Origin: Parapedobacter lycopersici
GTDB taxonomy: Bacteria > Bacteroidota > Bacteroidia > Sphingobacteriales > Sphingobacteriaceae
Assembly: GCF_024643285.1 (NCBI RefSeq)
Contig: NZ_JAMSLW010000005.1
Location: 186,001 to 250,000, forward strand
Length of the DNA: 64,000 nucleotides
Reading direction: 5' to 3'
A program made the translations under genes and the position numbers. The notes under the pieces were generated by a model. The model did no database searches. It was given only the letters and a program-made list of their open reading frames with translations, and was not told the origin of the DNA. Positions 1 through 8,366 of this stretch are shown here, piece by piece; position 1 is the first letter of the stretch; each line of letters starts with the position of its first letter.

Positions 1-191
1 AAGTGGGGTTCATCCCGATAACGGGAACACAGCCCCAGCTGTTCTGGGTGGATGCCCATACCTTTATGCGATACCATGAAGGGAGACTGCCTCCGACGCT
101 TCATGAAATGCCGGCGGCGGACCGGTTGCGTGCCGGATTTATCCCGGTCTACAACGGGGGGAGCATCAAACTCGTGAAAACATCCGGTTAG
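1..191 (+). CDS. C-terminal fragment of an unidentified protein
   Basis: An open frame enters from the left edge and ends at TAG 189-191, leaving about 62 residues. The visible part includes short pieces such as FWVDAHTF and GFIPVYNGG; I recognise no family. The GTG at position 3 is probably an internal valine, because the frame is open to the edge. It lies 36 bases before miaA on the same strand, so the two may be co-transcribed. Confidence 0.45.
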   Translation, partial: VGFIPITGTQPQLFWVDAHTFMRYHEGRLPPTLHEMPAADRLRAGFIPVYNGGSIKLVKTSG

Positions 192-200
192 CTGGTCACG

Positions 201-208
201 TATCTTTT
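201..208 (+). promoter_or_regulatory. Possible -7 box before miaA
   Basis: TATCTTTT matches TAnnTTTG at 7 of 8 positions, 19 bases before the TTG start of miaA. It is weak alone, and miaA may instead be read through from the upstream gene. Confidence 0.3.
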
Positions 209-227
209 TCCTATATTCGAAATCGTT

Positions 228-1142
228 TTGGAAGTGAAGAATACCCCACCGCTACTCGTAATTTTCGGACCCACCGCATCGGGCAAGACTTCCCTTGCAA
301 TTGCAGTTGCCAAACAGGTTAACGGGGAAATTATCAGCGCAGACTCCAGGCAGGTATACCGGGGCATGGATATCGGCACCGGAAAAGACCTGGAACTTTA
401 TCAGGACATCCCCTATCACCTCATCGACATCCGCGACGCGGGAGATACGTATCACGTTGCACAGTATCAGCAAGACTTCCGTAAAGCAATGAACACGGTG
501 ATCCGCCGCGGCAAGCAACCCATTTTATGCGGGGGTACCGGCCTGTACCTCCAGGCCGCGATTTCGGGGTTTGCCTACAGCGGAGTACCTGTTGTGGCCA
601 ACCGTCGGGAGGTACTGGAAAAACTGGATCGCGAAACCCTCCTCCGGCAGCTGCAGGAGCTGCCCGTACCGCCGGGTTTTACAGCAGATACCAGCACCAA
701 AAAAAGGATCATCCGGGCCATCGAGATTGCCGAATGGCATCAAGAGCACCCGGTGCCGCGGCCGGTACAACCCACAATTCGGGTGCAGGTGTTTGGCATC
801 AACCCACCGGTGGAAGTCCGGCGGCAACGCATAACCGATCGGTTGGTGGAGCGACTGGATACCGGGCTGGTCGAAGAGGTGCGGCGGCTGCTGGACCAGG
901 GCATTCCTCCGCAGCAGCTCATACGATACGGGCTGGAATATAAGTATACAACGCAATACCTCCTGGGCGAGCTAGATTATGATACGTTCTTCGCACGTCT
1001 TAATACCGAAATACACCGTTATGCCAAACGGCAAATGACCTATTTCCGTAAAATGGAGAAAGACGGGTTAGCCATCCATTGGTTACCGCAACAGCCGATA
1101 GCGGAAATGGCAGCCGAGATACTGACACACTCCGGCTGCTGA
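228..1142 (+). CDS. miaA: tRNA dimethylallyltransferase MiaA
   Basis: Transfers a dimethylallyl group from DMAPP to N6 of adenosine 37 in tRNAs that read codons starting with U; cytoplasmic. The 304-residue length is normal for the family. Seen directly: the P-loop GPTASGKTSL near residue 13, the D-S-R-Q-V-Y block that recognises the tRNA, and CGGTGLYLQA near residue 100. The start is TTG at 228; the only close alternative is GTG at 234, and no in-frame ATG precedes the P-loop. idi, at 34.1 kb, interconverts the IPP/DMAPP substrate pool. The gene is followed by a tandem repeat and a strong terminator shared with convergent rng. Confidence 0.96.
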   Translation: MEVKNTPPLLVIFGPTASGKTSLAIAVAKQVNGEIISADSRQVYRGMDIGTGKDLELYQDIPYHLIDIRDAGDTYHVAQYQQDFRKAMNTVIRRGKQPILCGGTGLYLQAAISGFAYSGVPVVANRREVLEKLDRETLLRQLQELPVPPGFTADTSTKKRIIRAIEIAEWHQEHPVPRPVQPTIRVQVFGINPPVEVRRQRITDRLVERLDTGLVEEVRRLLDQGIPPQQLIRYGLEYKYTTQYLLGELDYDTFFARLNTEIHRYAKRQMTYFRKMEKDGLAIHWLPQQPIAEMAAEILTHSGC

Positions 1143-1198
1143 GCCTGCCTTCCTTCTTGCGCCGAACATCCGGCGGCCACGCATCGGGAATGGTTCGG

Positions 1199-1242
1199 GG
1201 TGAGTCCACGGTGAGTCCACATTAAGTCCACGGTGAGTCCAC
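1199..1242 (+). repeat. Tandem repeat, four 11-bp units
   Basis: Three exact copies of GGTGAGTCCAC (1199-1209, 1210-1220, 1232-1242) and one variant, ATTAAGTCCAC (1221-1231), lie head to tail with no spacer. The unit length is close to one helical turn. The array sits between the miaA stop and the miaA/rng terminator, so it is not obviously a promoter operator. Confidence 0.85.
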
Positions 1243-1330
1243 CTTTTTCCGGTTAAATCGCGGAGTCAGCCTGCTGGCATCCTGTACGCGGTGCGCAGGG
1301 ATACCGAACAACGGCACCGGCAAATAGCAC

Positions 1331-1367
1331 GAAGCCCCGCAGTTTGTAGCTGCGGGGCTTCGTTTCT
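1331..1367 (+). terminator. Terminator hairpin between convergent miaA and rng
   Basis: A perfect 12-bp stem, GAAGCCCCGCAG (1331-1342) with CTGCGGGGCTTC (1350-1361), encloses a 7-base loop and is followed by GTTTCT on the plus strand. It lies 17 bases past the rng stop on the other strand and probably serves both genes, although a good T-tract is present only on the plus side. Confidence 0.8.
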
Positions 1368-1378
1368 AATGTTCGTTG

Positions 1379-2932
1379 CTACAACTTAATCTCAACGTCC
1401 TTACTGTTGAAGAAGTGGAATTCCGTGAGGTAATACGCCGCAACCGGCTTCACCCGGATCCACCGGCCAAACTTGAAGAACCATTTTACCCGGCGGGACA
1501 TTAGTCCGGATCTGATGTAGGCGTAAATATAAGGGTGCACGCATAGCGTAATGTCCCTTTCATTCTGTTCTTTAAGAATAAAACTCAGGTTATTCTCGAT
1601 ATCATCCATCAGGACAATACTAGACCGGATTTCACCCGTACCATTGCATGCCGGACATTTTTCGTTGGTAACGATCGACATTTCGGGCCGCACGCGCTGC
1701 CTGGTAATCTGCACCAGGCCGAATTTGCTCGGCGGCAGTATCGTGTGCCGTGCCCGGTCCGTGGCCATACACTGCTTCAGGTAGGTATGGAGTTCCTTCC
1801 GGTTGGCGGGCTTGTGCATATCGATGAAGTCGATAACAACGATTCCTCCCATATCGCGCAGGCGAAGTTGCCGGGCGATCTCCCTGGCCGCTTCTTTATT
1901 GACCTGTAACGCGTTTTCTTCCTGGGTTTCCTGGTTCGCTGTCCGGTTTCCGCTGTTTACATCGATGACATGCAGGGCTTCGGTGTGCTCGATCACCAGG
2001 TATGCACCCCCATGCAGGTTGACGGTTTTACCAAAAGCCGCCTTGATCTGCTTTTCTATTCCGAAATGCTCAAAGATGGGCTCTTTGTTTTTGTATAACT
2101 TAACAATTTTTTCCAGATCCGGCGAGATCCCATGGATATATGATTTGGTTTCATCATAGATCATGGGGTCGTTAATATAGATGTGGGAAAACTCGTCGGT
2201 GAGAATATCACGTAGGATGGTGGACGTGCGGTCCATTTCTCCCAGCACCTTCTGCGAGGCTTCCGCTGTGCGGAGGCGGCTGGTAAATATTTCCCATTTG
2301 GAGATCAGGTCAAGCAGGTCCTTTTGCAGTTCAGCAACGCCCTTACCTTCAGAAACCGTCCGGATAATAACGCCGAAATTTTCCGGTTTGATGCTTTCAA
2401 CAATCTTTTTCAGCCGGTTGCGCTCGGCATTGCCCTTAATCCGTTTGGATATGGAAACAATCCCTGAAAACGGCACCAGCACCACATAGCGCCCGGCAAT
2501 CGATAAATCGGAACTCAGTCGGGGGCCTTTAGTGGAAATCGGCTCCTTTGCGATTTGCACAGGCAGCAACAGGTTACGGGACAATACTTCGGAAATTTTG
2601 CCCGCCTTGTTGATGTCCTTTTCTAATTTTAAACTATTGAGCAGTTTCTCTTTGTAACTGCCATTCTTTACTATTTTAGTGAGCTTGATGAGCGACTGCA
2701 CCTGGGGGCCCAGGTCGAGGTAATGCAGAAATGCATCTTTCGAATACCCCACGTCAACGAACGCGGCATTCAAACCGGGCATGATCTTCTTGATCCTGCC
2801 CAGGTAAATATCACCGACAACATAGTTGTTGTTGGTTTGTTCTTTATTGAGCTCTACAAGCTGTTTATCTTGAAGTAAAGCAATAGTGACCCCTTTCTCA
2901 GGGGTCGAATCGATAATTAATTCCTTTACCAA
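1379..2932 (-). CDS. rng: Ribonuclease G (RNase E/G family)
   Basis: Single-strand-specific endoribonuclease for rRNA maturation and mRNA turnover. The 517 residues correspond to the RNase G core without the long RNase E tail. An S1-like domain occupies about residues 38-120. The catalytic DNase I-like part contains the metal-binding aspartates D324 (HVIDVNSGNR) and D368 (VVIDFIDM), followed by the zinc-link CPACNGTG near residue 427. The start is TTG at 2930-2932, chosen because the MVKELIIDST beginning fits Bacteroidota homologues. It is the last gene of the HU - TPR - 29-aa protein - rng series but is separated from it by 470 bases containing a likely terminator and several hairpins, so it may have its own promoter and a structured leader. 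Confidence 0.93.
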   Translation of the reverse strand: MVKELIIDSTPEKGVTIALLQDKQLVELNKEQTNNNYVVGDIYLGRIKKIMPGLNAAFVDVGYSKDAFLHYLDLGPQVQSLIKLTKIVKNGSYKEKLLNSLKLEKDINKAGKISEVLSRNLLLPVQIAKEPISTKGPRLSSDLSIAGRYVVLVPFSGIVSISKRIKGNAERNRLKKIVESIKPENFGVIIRTVSEGKGVAELQKDLLDLISKWEIFTSRLRTAEASQKVLGEMDRTSTILRDILTDEFSHIYINDPMIYDETKSYIHGISPDLEKIVKLYKNKEPIFEHFGIEKQIKAAFGKTVNLHGGAYLVIEHTEALHVIDVNSGNRTANQETQEENALQVNKEAAREIARQLRLRDMGGIVVIDFIDMHKPANRKELHTYLKQCMATDRARHTILPPSKFGLVQITRQRVRPEMSIVTNEKCPACNGTGEIRSSIVLMDDIENNLSFILKEQNERDITLCVHPYIYAYIRSGLMSRRVKWFFKFGRWIRVKPVAAYYLTEFHFFNSKDVEIKL

Positions 2933-3400
2933 CAGCTACTTTTTTAACAAAGCAGGCGGCTTTGGGGGCAGCTCATTGCTGCCTTACGATGGGAATAACA
3001 TGAAGTAAATGCAGACCACGAACTTAATTAATGGTGATCAGCCGGGTATCCAACAGCACAACCGCTCGCCTGGCAACTGCTGTCGGGCGGCGGATGCAGT
3101 GATGGCCAACGCGTAGCTTATGCTGCGGTGGCCACTGTTATCGTTGCGGATATCATCATATGATGCAATCTTGTTGAAATGACACCTCTATCTTCACCTT
3201 ACCATGCATTGTATCTCCAAACTCCTGCTCATGAGGATAAAACCATAAATACGTTTAATAGCGCCTAACACTAACCGAATGTATTCGGTTCCGTAGGCGC
3301 AGCAAAATCAAATCGGTCTGTTTTTCCGGATATGACGAGGCAGAGTTTGTATTGATGCTCGTTTATATGCCTCCTCCGAAAAGCAGCCTAAGAAAGGCTG
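2933..3400 (-). other. Structured non-coding stretch upstream of rng
   Basis: 468 bases with no convincing coding frame. It contains three hairpins: 2967-2983 (GGCAGC/GCTGCC, 5-base loop); 3097-3137 (CAGT/ACTG, then GGCCA/TGGCC, CGC/GCG and AGC/GCT around a TTAT loop); and 3261-3300 (GCGCCTA/TAGGCGC outside, AACCGAAT/ATTCGGTT inside). If transcribed toward rng, this is a long folded 5' leader. I found none of the conserved blocks of tmRNA or RNase P RNA in it. Confidence 0.55.
3384..3400 (-). terminator. Weak terminator after the 29-residue gene
   Basis: A 6-bp stem, CAGCCT/AGGCTG with a 5-base loop, starts immediately after the stop codon at 3401. On the minus strand it is followed by CTTTTC. 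It could end the HU-TPR-29aa transcript before rng, but the T-tract is poor. Confidence 0.45.
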
Positions 3401-3490
3401 TTATTTTTTCTTATGCCGATTTTTTCTTAAACGTTTTTTACGTTTGTGGGTAGCCATTTTGTGTCTTTTTCTTTTTTTTCCGCTTGGCAT
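3401..3490 (-). CDS. 29-residue Lys/Arg-rich conserved protein (COX24/AURKAIP1-like)
   Basis: On the minus strand ATG 3488-3490 to TAA 3401-3403 encodes 29 residues starting MPSGKKRKRHK and ending RKNRHKKK, with no acidic residue. I recognise it as the short protein widely conserved in Bacteroidota and usually annotated as hypothetical or as an AURKAIP1/COX24-domain protein. That domain family includes mitochondrial ribosomal protein mS38, so a small-ribosomal-subunit role is a reasonable inference, not shown here. It follows the TPR gene by 32 bases, downstream of HU and upstream of rng, a translation/RNA context. An in-frame ATG at residue 12 is a less likely start because the MPSGKK beginning is conserved. 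Confidence 0.85.
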   Translation of the reverse strand: MPSGKKRKRHKMATHKRKKRLRKNRHKKK

Positions 3491-3522
3491 AGCTTAATTT
3501 TTTTAAATGAATAAATTAATAA

Positions 3523-4359
3523 TTATTTACTCAGCTCATCAATTTTACGATTGATAAACTGCGTCAGGGTCGGATCCGCAGCAAGGTCCCTGCTTTTTTC
3601 AAAAGCAGCTACTGCCTCACGTTTCAGCCCAATGTTTTCGTAACTGGTTGCCAGGTAAAAGTAGGATTCTGCATCAGGCTGTAACGCCACAACCTTCTTA
3701 AACCGGTCAATTGCCCGGTCAAATTGCCTGGATTGCATGGAGAACAACCCCAGGCTTTTATTCGCTCCGACATGGTCCGGATCGGCCTTGACAACCTCCT
3801 GCAACAAGGCAATGCCGGCCATCGGGTTATTGGTACCGCTTACATATGCGCTACCCAGGCCGGTTTTGGCATCCAGGTCAGCGGAATTAATTTCCAGCGC
3901 CTGTTCATAGGCATTGATTGCGTAATCATTGAGCGCACGGGCAGTTACCGTATCCTGCAGGTTCGTATAGGCCGCACGGTAAGCGTCGCCCGCCTTCAGC
4001 CAGTAGCTAAACTGCGGATCAATTTTCGCCATCTCCTCGTACACAAATCCTAATGGAGCAGATTCATTCACATCGTCCCACTTGGCAGCAAGTTGTTGCA
4101 GCAGATCCAGCTTTGCTGTGCCCGATGCATCAGCCAGTTTGGACTCCAGATCGGATATCTCCTGGATAATACTGGCGTTTAAACCCCTTTTGGCCTGCTG
4201 CGATACCAGTTCAAAATTCACGGTATTGGCAGCGCCGGACCCTGCGGCATCGGCCGTACTTTTATCTTCATTGACCAAACCTTTGATGGGTTGTGCTAAT
4301 AAAAACCCCATCAATAAAACAACAGCGGCAACAGCTATGATTTGTTTGGTCCTGTGCAT
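3523..4359 (-). CDS. Membrane-anchored tetratricopeptide repeat protein
   Basis: 278 residues: a short basic N-terminus, one hydrophobic segment at about residues 7-25 (a signal anchor), then a region rich in alternating helices. The C-terminal half contains recognisable TPR units, for example GANKSLGLFSMQSRQFDRAI and the repeat beginning AESYFYLATSYENIG. TPR domains bind protein partners; the partner here is unknown. The gene begins 24 bases after the HU gene and is very likely co-transcribed with it, an arrangement commonly seen in Bacteroidota. The domain probably faces the periplasm, judging from the N-terminal anchor. Confidence 0.85.
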   Translation of the reverse strand: MHRTKQIIAVAAVVLLMGFLLAQPIKGLVNEDKSTADAAGSGAANTVNFELVSQQAKRGLNASIIQEISDLESKLADASGTAKLDLLQQLAAKWDDVNESAPLGFVYEEMAKIDPQFSYWLKAGDAYRAAYTNLQDTVTARALNDYAINAYEQALEINSADLDAKTGLGSAYVSGTNNPMAGIALLQEVVKADPDHVGANKSLGLFSMQSRQFDRAIDRFKKVVALQPDAESYFYLATSYENIGLKREAVAAFEKSRDLAADPTLTQFINRKIDELSK

Positions 4360-4383
4360 AATGGAACGCTTGAAAGGTCCGTG

Positions 4384-4668
4384 TTATTTGTTGCCGGTTT
4401 TCACCTTTTCAACAAATGTTTTAGCCGGCTTGAACGTGGGTACGTAATGCGCGGGAATAATGATCGCTGTATTTTTTGAAATGTTACGGGCTGTTTTCTC
4501 TGCCCGCTTCTTTACCACAAAACTACCGAAACCTCTTACGTAAACATTCTCGCCACTAATCATGGCATTCTTCACCACCTTGAAAAAAGCTTCAACAGTT
4601 TCCTGAACATCTACTTTCTCTAACCCCGTCTTGTTAGAGATTTCTGCGATAATTTCTGCCTTAGTCAT
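4384..4668 (-). CDS. HU/IHF-family DNA-binding protein
   Basis: A 94-residue nucleoid protein, the normal length. Seen: the helical N-terminus TKAEIIAEISNKTGLEK, the GFGSF turn leading into the beta arm, and the NPxT-type region replaced by ARNISKNTAIIIPAHYVPTF, which lacks the usual proline of the N-P-x-T/R motif. That change is common in some Bacteroidota HU paralogues. It is the first gene of the minus-strand group and has a clear -7 box about 60 bases upstream. Known family role: bends and compacts DNA. Confidence 0.93.
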   Translation of the reverse strand: MTKAEIIAEISNKTGLEKVDVQETVEAFFKVVKNAMISGENVYVRGFGSFVVKKRAEKTARNISKNTAIIIPAHYVPTFKPAKTFVEKVKTGNK

Positions 4669-4727
4669 ATCTATATTTTTGTAATTAATTATTTTTCAAC
4701 ACGTAAGCCCTTCCCATGTTGGGGATG

Positions 4728-4735
4728 CAAAAGTA
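4728..4735 (-). promoter_or_regulatory. -7 promoter box for the HU gene
   Basis: TACTTTTG on the minus strand matches TAnnTTTG perfectly and would give a leader of about 55 bases. The sequence upstream of it is very A/T-rich. Confidence 0.6.
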
Positions 4736-5014
4736 TTGCTTTAAAACGAGATCTTAAAATAAAATTGTTAAATTTTTGTAATGAAAGCCGCTCACCGCCC
4801 GCGGTTTCCGGGGTTGTATATCAGCAAATGTAACCGTACACGGATGTTTATGTCCGGAAGGGTCCTGTGAATTTGTAAAATGTTCACCTGAATTCGGGGC
4901 GATTTGCCTAATATTGGGATTTAGATTGAAAACGACAGTGGGACAAATGGGCCGGATAGCGGTCAGGAAAGGAGAACGACAGCAAATAGATTTTGACTGA
5001 ATAACTCGATTGGG

Positions 5015-6181
5015 ATGACAAAGAAATTAACACAAGCATGGCGCTGGTACGGTCCGGCCGATTCGGTAACCTTAACCGATGTGAAACAGGCCGGCGCCAC
5101 GGGCATTGTAACCGCCTTACACCACATTCCGCACGGGGATGTGTGGCCCGTTTCTGAAATTAACGAACGGAAGCGCATCATTGAAGAAGCGGGACTGCAC
5201 TGGTCGGTCGTGGAGAGCCTACCGGTACATGAGGCCATTAAGACCCGCGGAGCCGACGCGGATGCATACCTTGAAAACTACAGGCAGAGCCTGCGTAACC
5301 TCGCCTCCTGTGGAATCCGCACGATATGTTACAATTTTATGCCGGTACTCGACTGGACACGTACACAGCTGGGCCTGGAAATGGCGGACGGGTCAAAAGC
5401 GCTGTATTTTGACTGGAATGACCTTGCTGCGTTTGATCTCTTTATTCTGAAACGGGAACGGGCAGGGCAGGACTATCCTGAAGCCGTCCGGACAGCGGCA
5501 GAAAAAAGGTATCAGTCCTATACCTCACAACAGGTGGAGGAACTGTCTACCAACATACTGATGGGCATACCCGGCGAACGTAATATCGGACTTAGCGAGT
5601 TGCAGGAAAGTATACGGGCATACGGGATTATCGGGCGTGAAGGGCTTCGGGAAAACCTGATCTGGTTTCTTTCCTCCATTGCGGAGGTATGCGAAGAAAC
5701 TGGAGTCTACATGACCATCCACCCAGACGACCCCCCTTATCCCATACTTGGCCTACCGCGTATTGCCGGCAGCCAGGAAGACCTGCTTTACATCATCCGT
5801 ACGGTGGACAGGGCCTTTAACGGCATCTGTTTCTGCACCGGGTCGCTGGGGGCCGGTGTAACCAACGACATCCCGGCGATCTTCGACGCCATTAAGGAGC
5901 GCGTTTATTTTGCGCACCTGCGGAATGTACGCAAGGATGCACAGGGGAGCTTTTATGAGGCGGACCACCTGGACGGCGACGTAGATATGTATGCGGTGAT
6001 GCGGGCCCTGGTGGCGGAAAATCAGCGACGGGACATCCCGATACCTTTCCGGCCCGACCATGGACATCAAATGCTCGATGACCTGGACAAAACCACCGCA
6101 CCCGGCTATTCGGCCATCGGGCGCCTTCGCGGGCTCGCCGAATTAAGGGGGCTGGAGCTTGGCATTCTCGGAAGCAACTAA
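5015..6181 (+). CDS. uxuA: D-mannonate dehydratase UxuA
   Basis: Dehydrates D-mannonate to 2-keto-3-deoxygluconate in glucuronate catabolism; cytoplasmic, Mn/Fe-dependent in the family. The 388-residue length and N-terminus WRWYGPADSVTL fit UxuA. Typical blocks are present: TALHHIPHGDVW near residue 35, YNFMPVLDWTRT near 107, MTIHPDDPP and the C-terminal PFRPDHGHQM, whose His/Asp residues bind metal and substrate. ATG at 5015 is used. It is followed by uxaC 12 bases downstream, so the two form an operon. The middle enzyme, fructuronate reductase (UxuB), is not adjacent and would have to be encoded elsewhere. Confidence 0.96.
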   Translation: MTKKLTQAWRWYGPADSVTLTDVKQAGATGIVTALHHIPHGDVWPVSEINERKRIIEEAGLHWSVVESLPVHEAIKTRGADADAYLENYRQSLRNLASCGIRTICYNFMPVLDWTRTQLGLEMADGSKALYFDWNDLAAFDLFILKRERAGQDYPEAVRTAAEKRYQSYTSQQVEELSTNILMGIPGERNIGLSELQESIRAYGIIGREGLRENLIWFLSSIAEVCEETGVYMTIHPDDPPYPILGLPRIAGSQEDLLYIIRTVDRAFNGICFCTGSLGAGVTNDIPAIFDAIKERVYFAHLRNVRKDAQGSFYEADHLDGDVDMYAVMRALVAENQRRDIPIPFRPDHGHQMLDDLDKTTAPGYSAIGRLRGLAELRGLELGILGSN

Positions 6182-6193
6182 CAGAAAATTAAC

Positions 6194-7600
6194 ATGCGCG
6201 CCGGTTATTTTTTAACTGATCATTTCCTGCTGCAGTCCGATACGGCGATAAGGCTGTATAACGGATATGCCAAAGGCCTGCCGATTATTGACTATCATTC
6301 CCATCTTCCACCGGACGTTGTCGCCTCCGATACTGCCTTCCGGAACCTGACCCACATCTGGCTGGCGGGCGACCACTATAAATGGCGGGCGTTACGGGCG
6401 TTGGGCGTTTCCGAACGATACATTACCGGCGATGCTCCTGATGAAGAAAAGTTTTACAAATGGGCGGAGGCCGTCCCATACACGGTCCGCAATCCGCTTT
6501 ACCACTGGACCCACATGGAACTTCGTGACCCGTTCGGCATTACCGAGCTGCTGGGTCCGGACAACGCTCCCCGGGTTTTTGAGCGCGCAACGGGGATGTT
6601 GCAGTTGCCTGAATTCCGTCCGCGCGGCCTGCTCAGGCATTTCGGCGTGGAAATGGTGGGTACAACAGATGATCCGGCAGACAGCCTGGAGCACCATGCT
6701 GCTATTGCCGTATCGGGGTTTGAAACCCGGATACTTCCATCCTTCAGGCCCGACAGGGCATTCCAGCTGAATGGCGGCACGGCTTATCGAAGTTATATTG
6801 AGCGCCTGCAGGCCAGCAGCGGTACCGCTATTGTAGACATTGACACACTGCTTGACGCCCTTTGGAACCGATTGTATTATTTTCACCGGCACGGATGCCG
6901 CATTGCAGACCATGGACTGGACCACCTGCCCCTCGCCCGCCAATTACCTTTGCCCCTGGAAACTGTATTTAAACAGGTTCTTCAGGGCGATGATCGCAAT
7001 GCTGCCGAGTACGAGGAAACATTTACGTATGCGGTATTATCCGAGCTATGCAAGCTTTATCACGACAAAAATTGGGTACAGCAGTTCCATCTCGGGGCCC
7101 TTCGGAATACGAACAGCCGACAGCTGCGGACACTCGGCGCGGACACCGGATTTGATTCCATCGGCGACTTACCGCAGGCCGGGAGCATGCAGCGCTTTTT
7201 TAATACCCTGGAGGATGAGAACCGACTGGCCAAAACCATTATTTACAACCTGAACCCGGCAGACAATGCGGTATTTGCATCCATGACCGGCAATTTTCAG
7301 GCGGAGGGTATCAGGGGAAAGATACAATTCGGATCTGGATGGTGGTTCCTTGACCAGTTGGATGGCATGACCAACCAACTGAACACCCTGTCCAATATCG
7401 GGTTGATCAGCTGCTTTGTGGGCATGTTGACCGATTCCCGGAGTTTTCTTTCCTATTCGCGTCACGAGTATTTCCGCCGGCTGTTATGCAACCTGTTTGC
7501 GGAGGACATCAATAGGGGTGTTTTGCCTCGCGATGAGCAGTGGATCGGCAAAATCATTCAGGACATCTGCTACCATAACGCCAAGTCATTTTTTGCCTGA
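6194..7600 (+). CDS. uxaC: Glucuronate isomerase UxaC
   Basis: Interconverts D-glucuronate and D-fructuronate (or D-galacturonate and D-tagaturonate), the first step of hexuronate use. It has 468 residues, the usual length. An amidohydrolase-fold protein with the metal-site motif DYHSHLPP near residue 33, the block VGTTDDPADSLEHH, and FQLGSG-type residues read here as IQFGSGWWFLDQLDGM. Expected substrates are uronic acids released from plant or host glycans. It is in an operon with uxuA; no SusC/SusD or glycoside hydrolase gene is adjacent, so supply of the uronate comes from another locus. Confidence 0.96.
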   Translation: MRAGYFLTDHFLLQSDTAIRLYNGYAKGLPIIDYHSHLPPDVVASDTAFRNLTHIWLAGDHYKWRALRALGVSERYITGDAPDEEKFYKWAEAVPYTVRNPLYHWTHMELRDPFGITELLGPDNAPRVFERATGMLQLPEFRPRGLLRHFGVEMVGTTDDPADSLEHHAAIAVSGFETRILPSFRPDRAFQLNGGTAYRSYIERLQASSGTAIVDIDTLLDALWNRLYYFHRHGCRIADHGLDHLPLARQLPLPLETVFKQVLQGDDRNAAEYEETFTYAVLSELCKLYHDKNWVQQFHLGALRNTNSRQLRTLGADTGFDSIGDLPQAGSMQRFFNTLEDENRLAKTIIYNLNPADNAVFASMTGNFQAEGIRGKIQFGSGWWFLDQLDGMTNQLNTLSNIGLISCFVGMLTDSRSFLSYSRHEYFRRLLCNLFAEDINRGVLPRDEQWIGKIIQDICYHNAKSFFA

Positions 7601-7644
7601 TCCGCACGATCGACGATCCGGATGCCAGCCGTTTTCATCACCAA

Positions 7645-8349
7645 TTACGGCATGTCCTTACTCCGGGTAAAGGGCACGAACCGCACGGGGATTAAGGCCG
7701 TTTTCACCAGTTCCCCGTTTCGTTTTTCAATTAAAACAAGGGTTTGCTCTTCCGTTTGGGCTCCGATCGGCACGATGATCTTCCCGCCCTCCTTTAATTG
7801 AGCAATCAGCGGCGGGGGGACTTCCTCGGGTGCTGCGGTTACAATGATGGCGTCATAGGGTGCTTTCTCCGCCCATCCATTGTAGCCGTCACCAACGATT
7901 ACCGTTACGTTTCTATAGCCCAGTTCGCTTAATAGCTGCTTCGCCTTCGCACCCAGCTGCGGAATAATTTCCATGGTATATACTTCACCCGTCATTTCGG
8001 CCAGGATAGCGGCCTGGTATCCCGATCCTGTACCGATTTCCAGTATACGGTCATCCGGCCCGGGTTGAAGCAGCTGCGTCATCATGGCCACCATAAAAGG
8101 CTGAGAGATGGTTTGTCCATATCCAATGGGGAGCGGCGTATCCCGATAGGCATCTTGCTGGCAGGCAGGCGGAACGAATCGGTGTCGTTCCACCTTCCGC
8201 ATGGCTTCCAGTGTAGGGGTATGGTTAATTCCACGGGGTTCGAGCTGCTGGCTGACCATTTCGGCACGCAGCTGACCAAAATCCTGCGGTAGGGCCTGCT
8301 GGCATGTTGCCAATACGATCAGCGCAGGCAAATATGTTTTGATACACAT
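7645..8349 (-). CDS. pcm: Protein-L-isoaspartate O-methyltransferase with signal peptide
   Basis: Methylates L-isoaspartyl residues of damaged proteins, using S-adenosylmethionine, as the first step of repair. The SAM-binding motif EIGTGSGYQAAILAEM and the downstream VIVGDGYNGW and DAIIVTAAPEEVP blocks are clear. The 234-residue protein begins with about 20 residues that look like a secretion signal (CIKTYLPALIVLATCQQALPQ) before the catalytic domain at about residue 27. A cysteine in LATC could be read as a poor lipobox. Export is therefore likely, which is odd for a SAM-dependent enzyme. It starts 17 bases after the AlkB-like gene and is probably co-transcribed with it. Confidence 0.9.
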   Translation of the reverse strand: MCIKTYLPALIVLATCQQALPQDFGQLRAEMVSQQLEPRGINHTPTLEAMRKVERHRFVPPACQQDAYRDTPLPIGYGQTISQPFMVAMMTQLLQPGPDDRILEIGTGSGYQAAILAEMTGEVYTMEIIPQLGAKAKQLLSELGYRNVTVIVGDGYNGWAEKAPYDAIIVTAAPEEVPPPLIAQLKEGGKIIVPIGAQTEEQTLVLIEKRNGELVKTALIPVRFVPFTRSKDMP

Positions 8350-8366
8350 GGCTGCCGGGGTTTTTC

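Noticed and set aside
525-956. 143-residue frame on the minus strand
   Set aside because: Antisense to miaA with no motif; a shadow frame.
3261-3300. GCCTAAC...TAGGC hairpin resembling an integron attC site
   Set aside because: It is only 40 bases, its right end lacks the GTT of the core site, and there is no integrase or cassette array nearby.
2933-3400. tmRNA or RNase P RNA
   Set aside because: None of their conserved sequence blocks occur; only generic hairpins are present.
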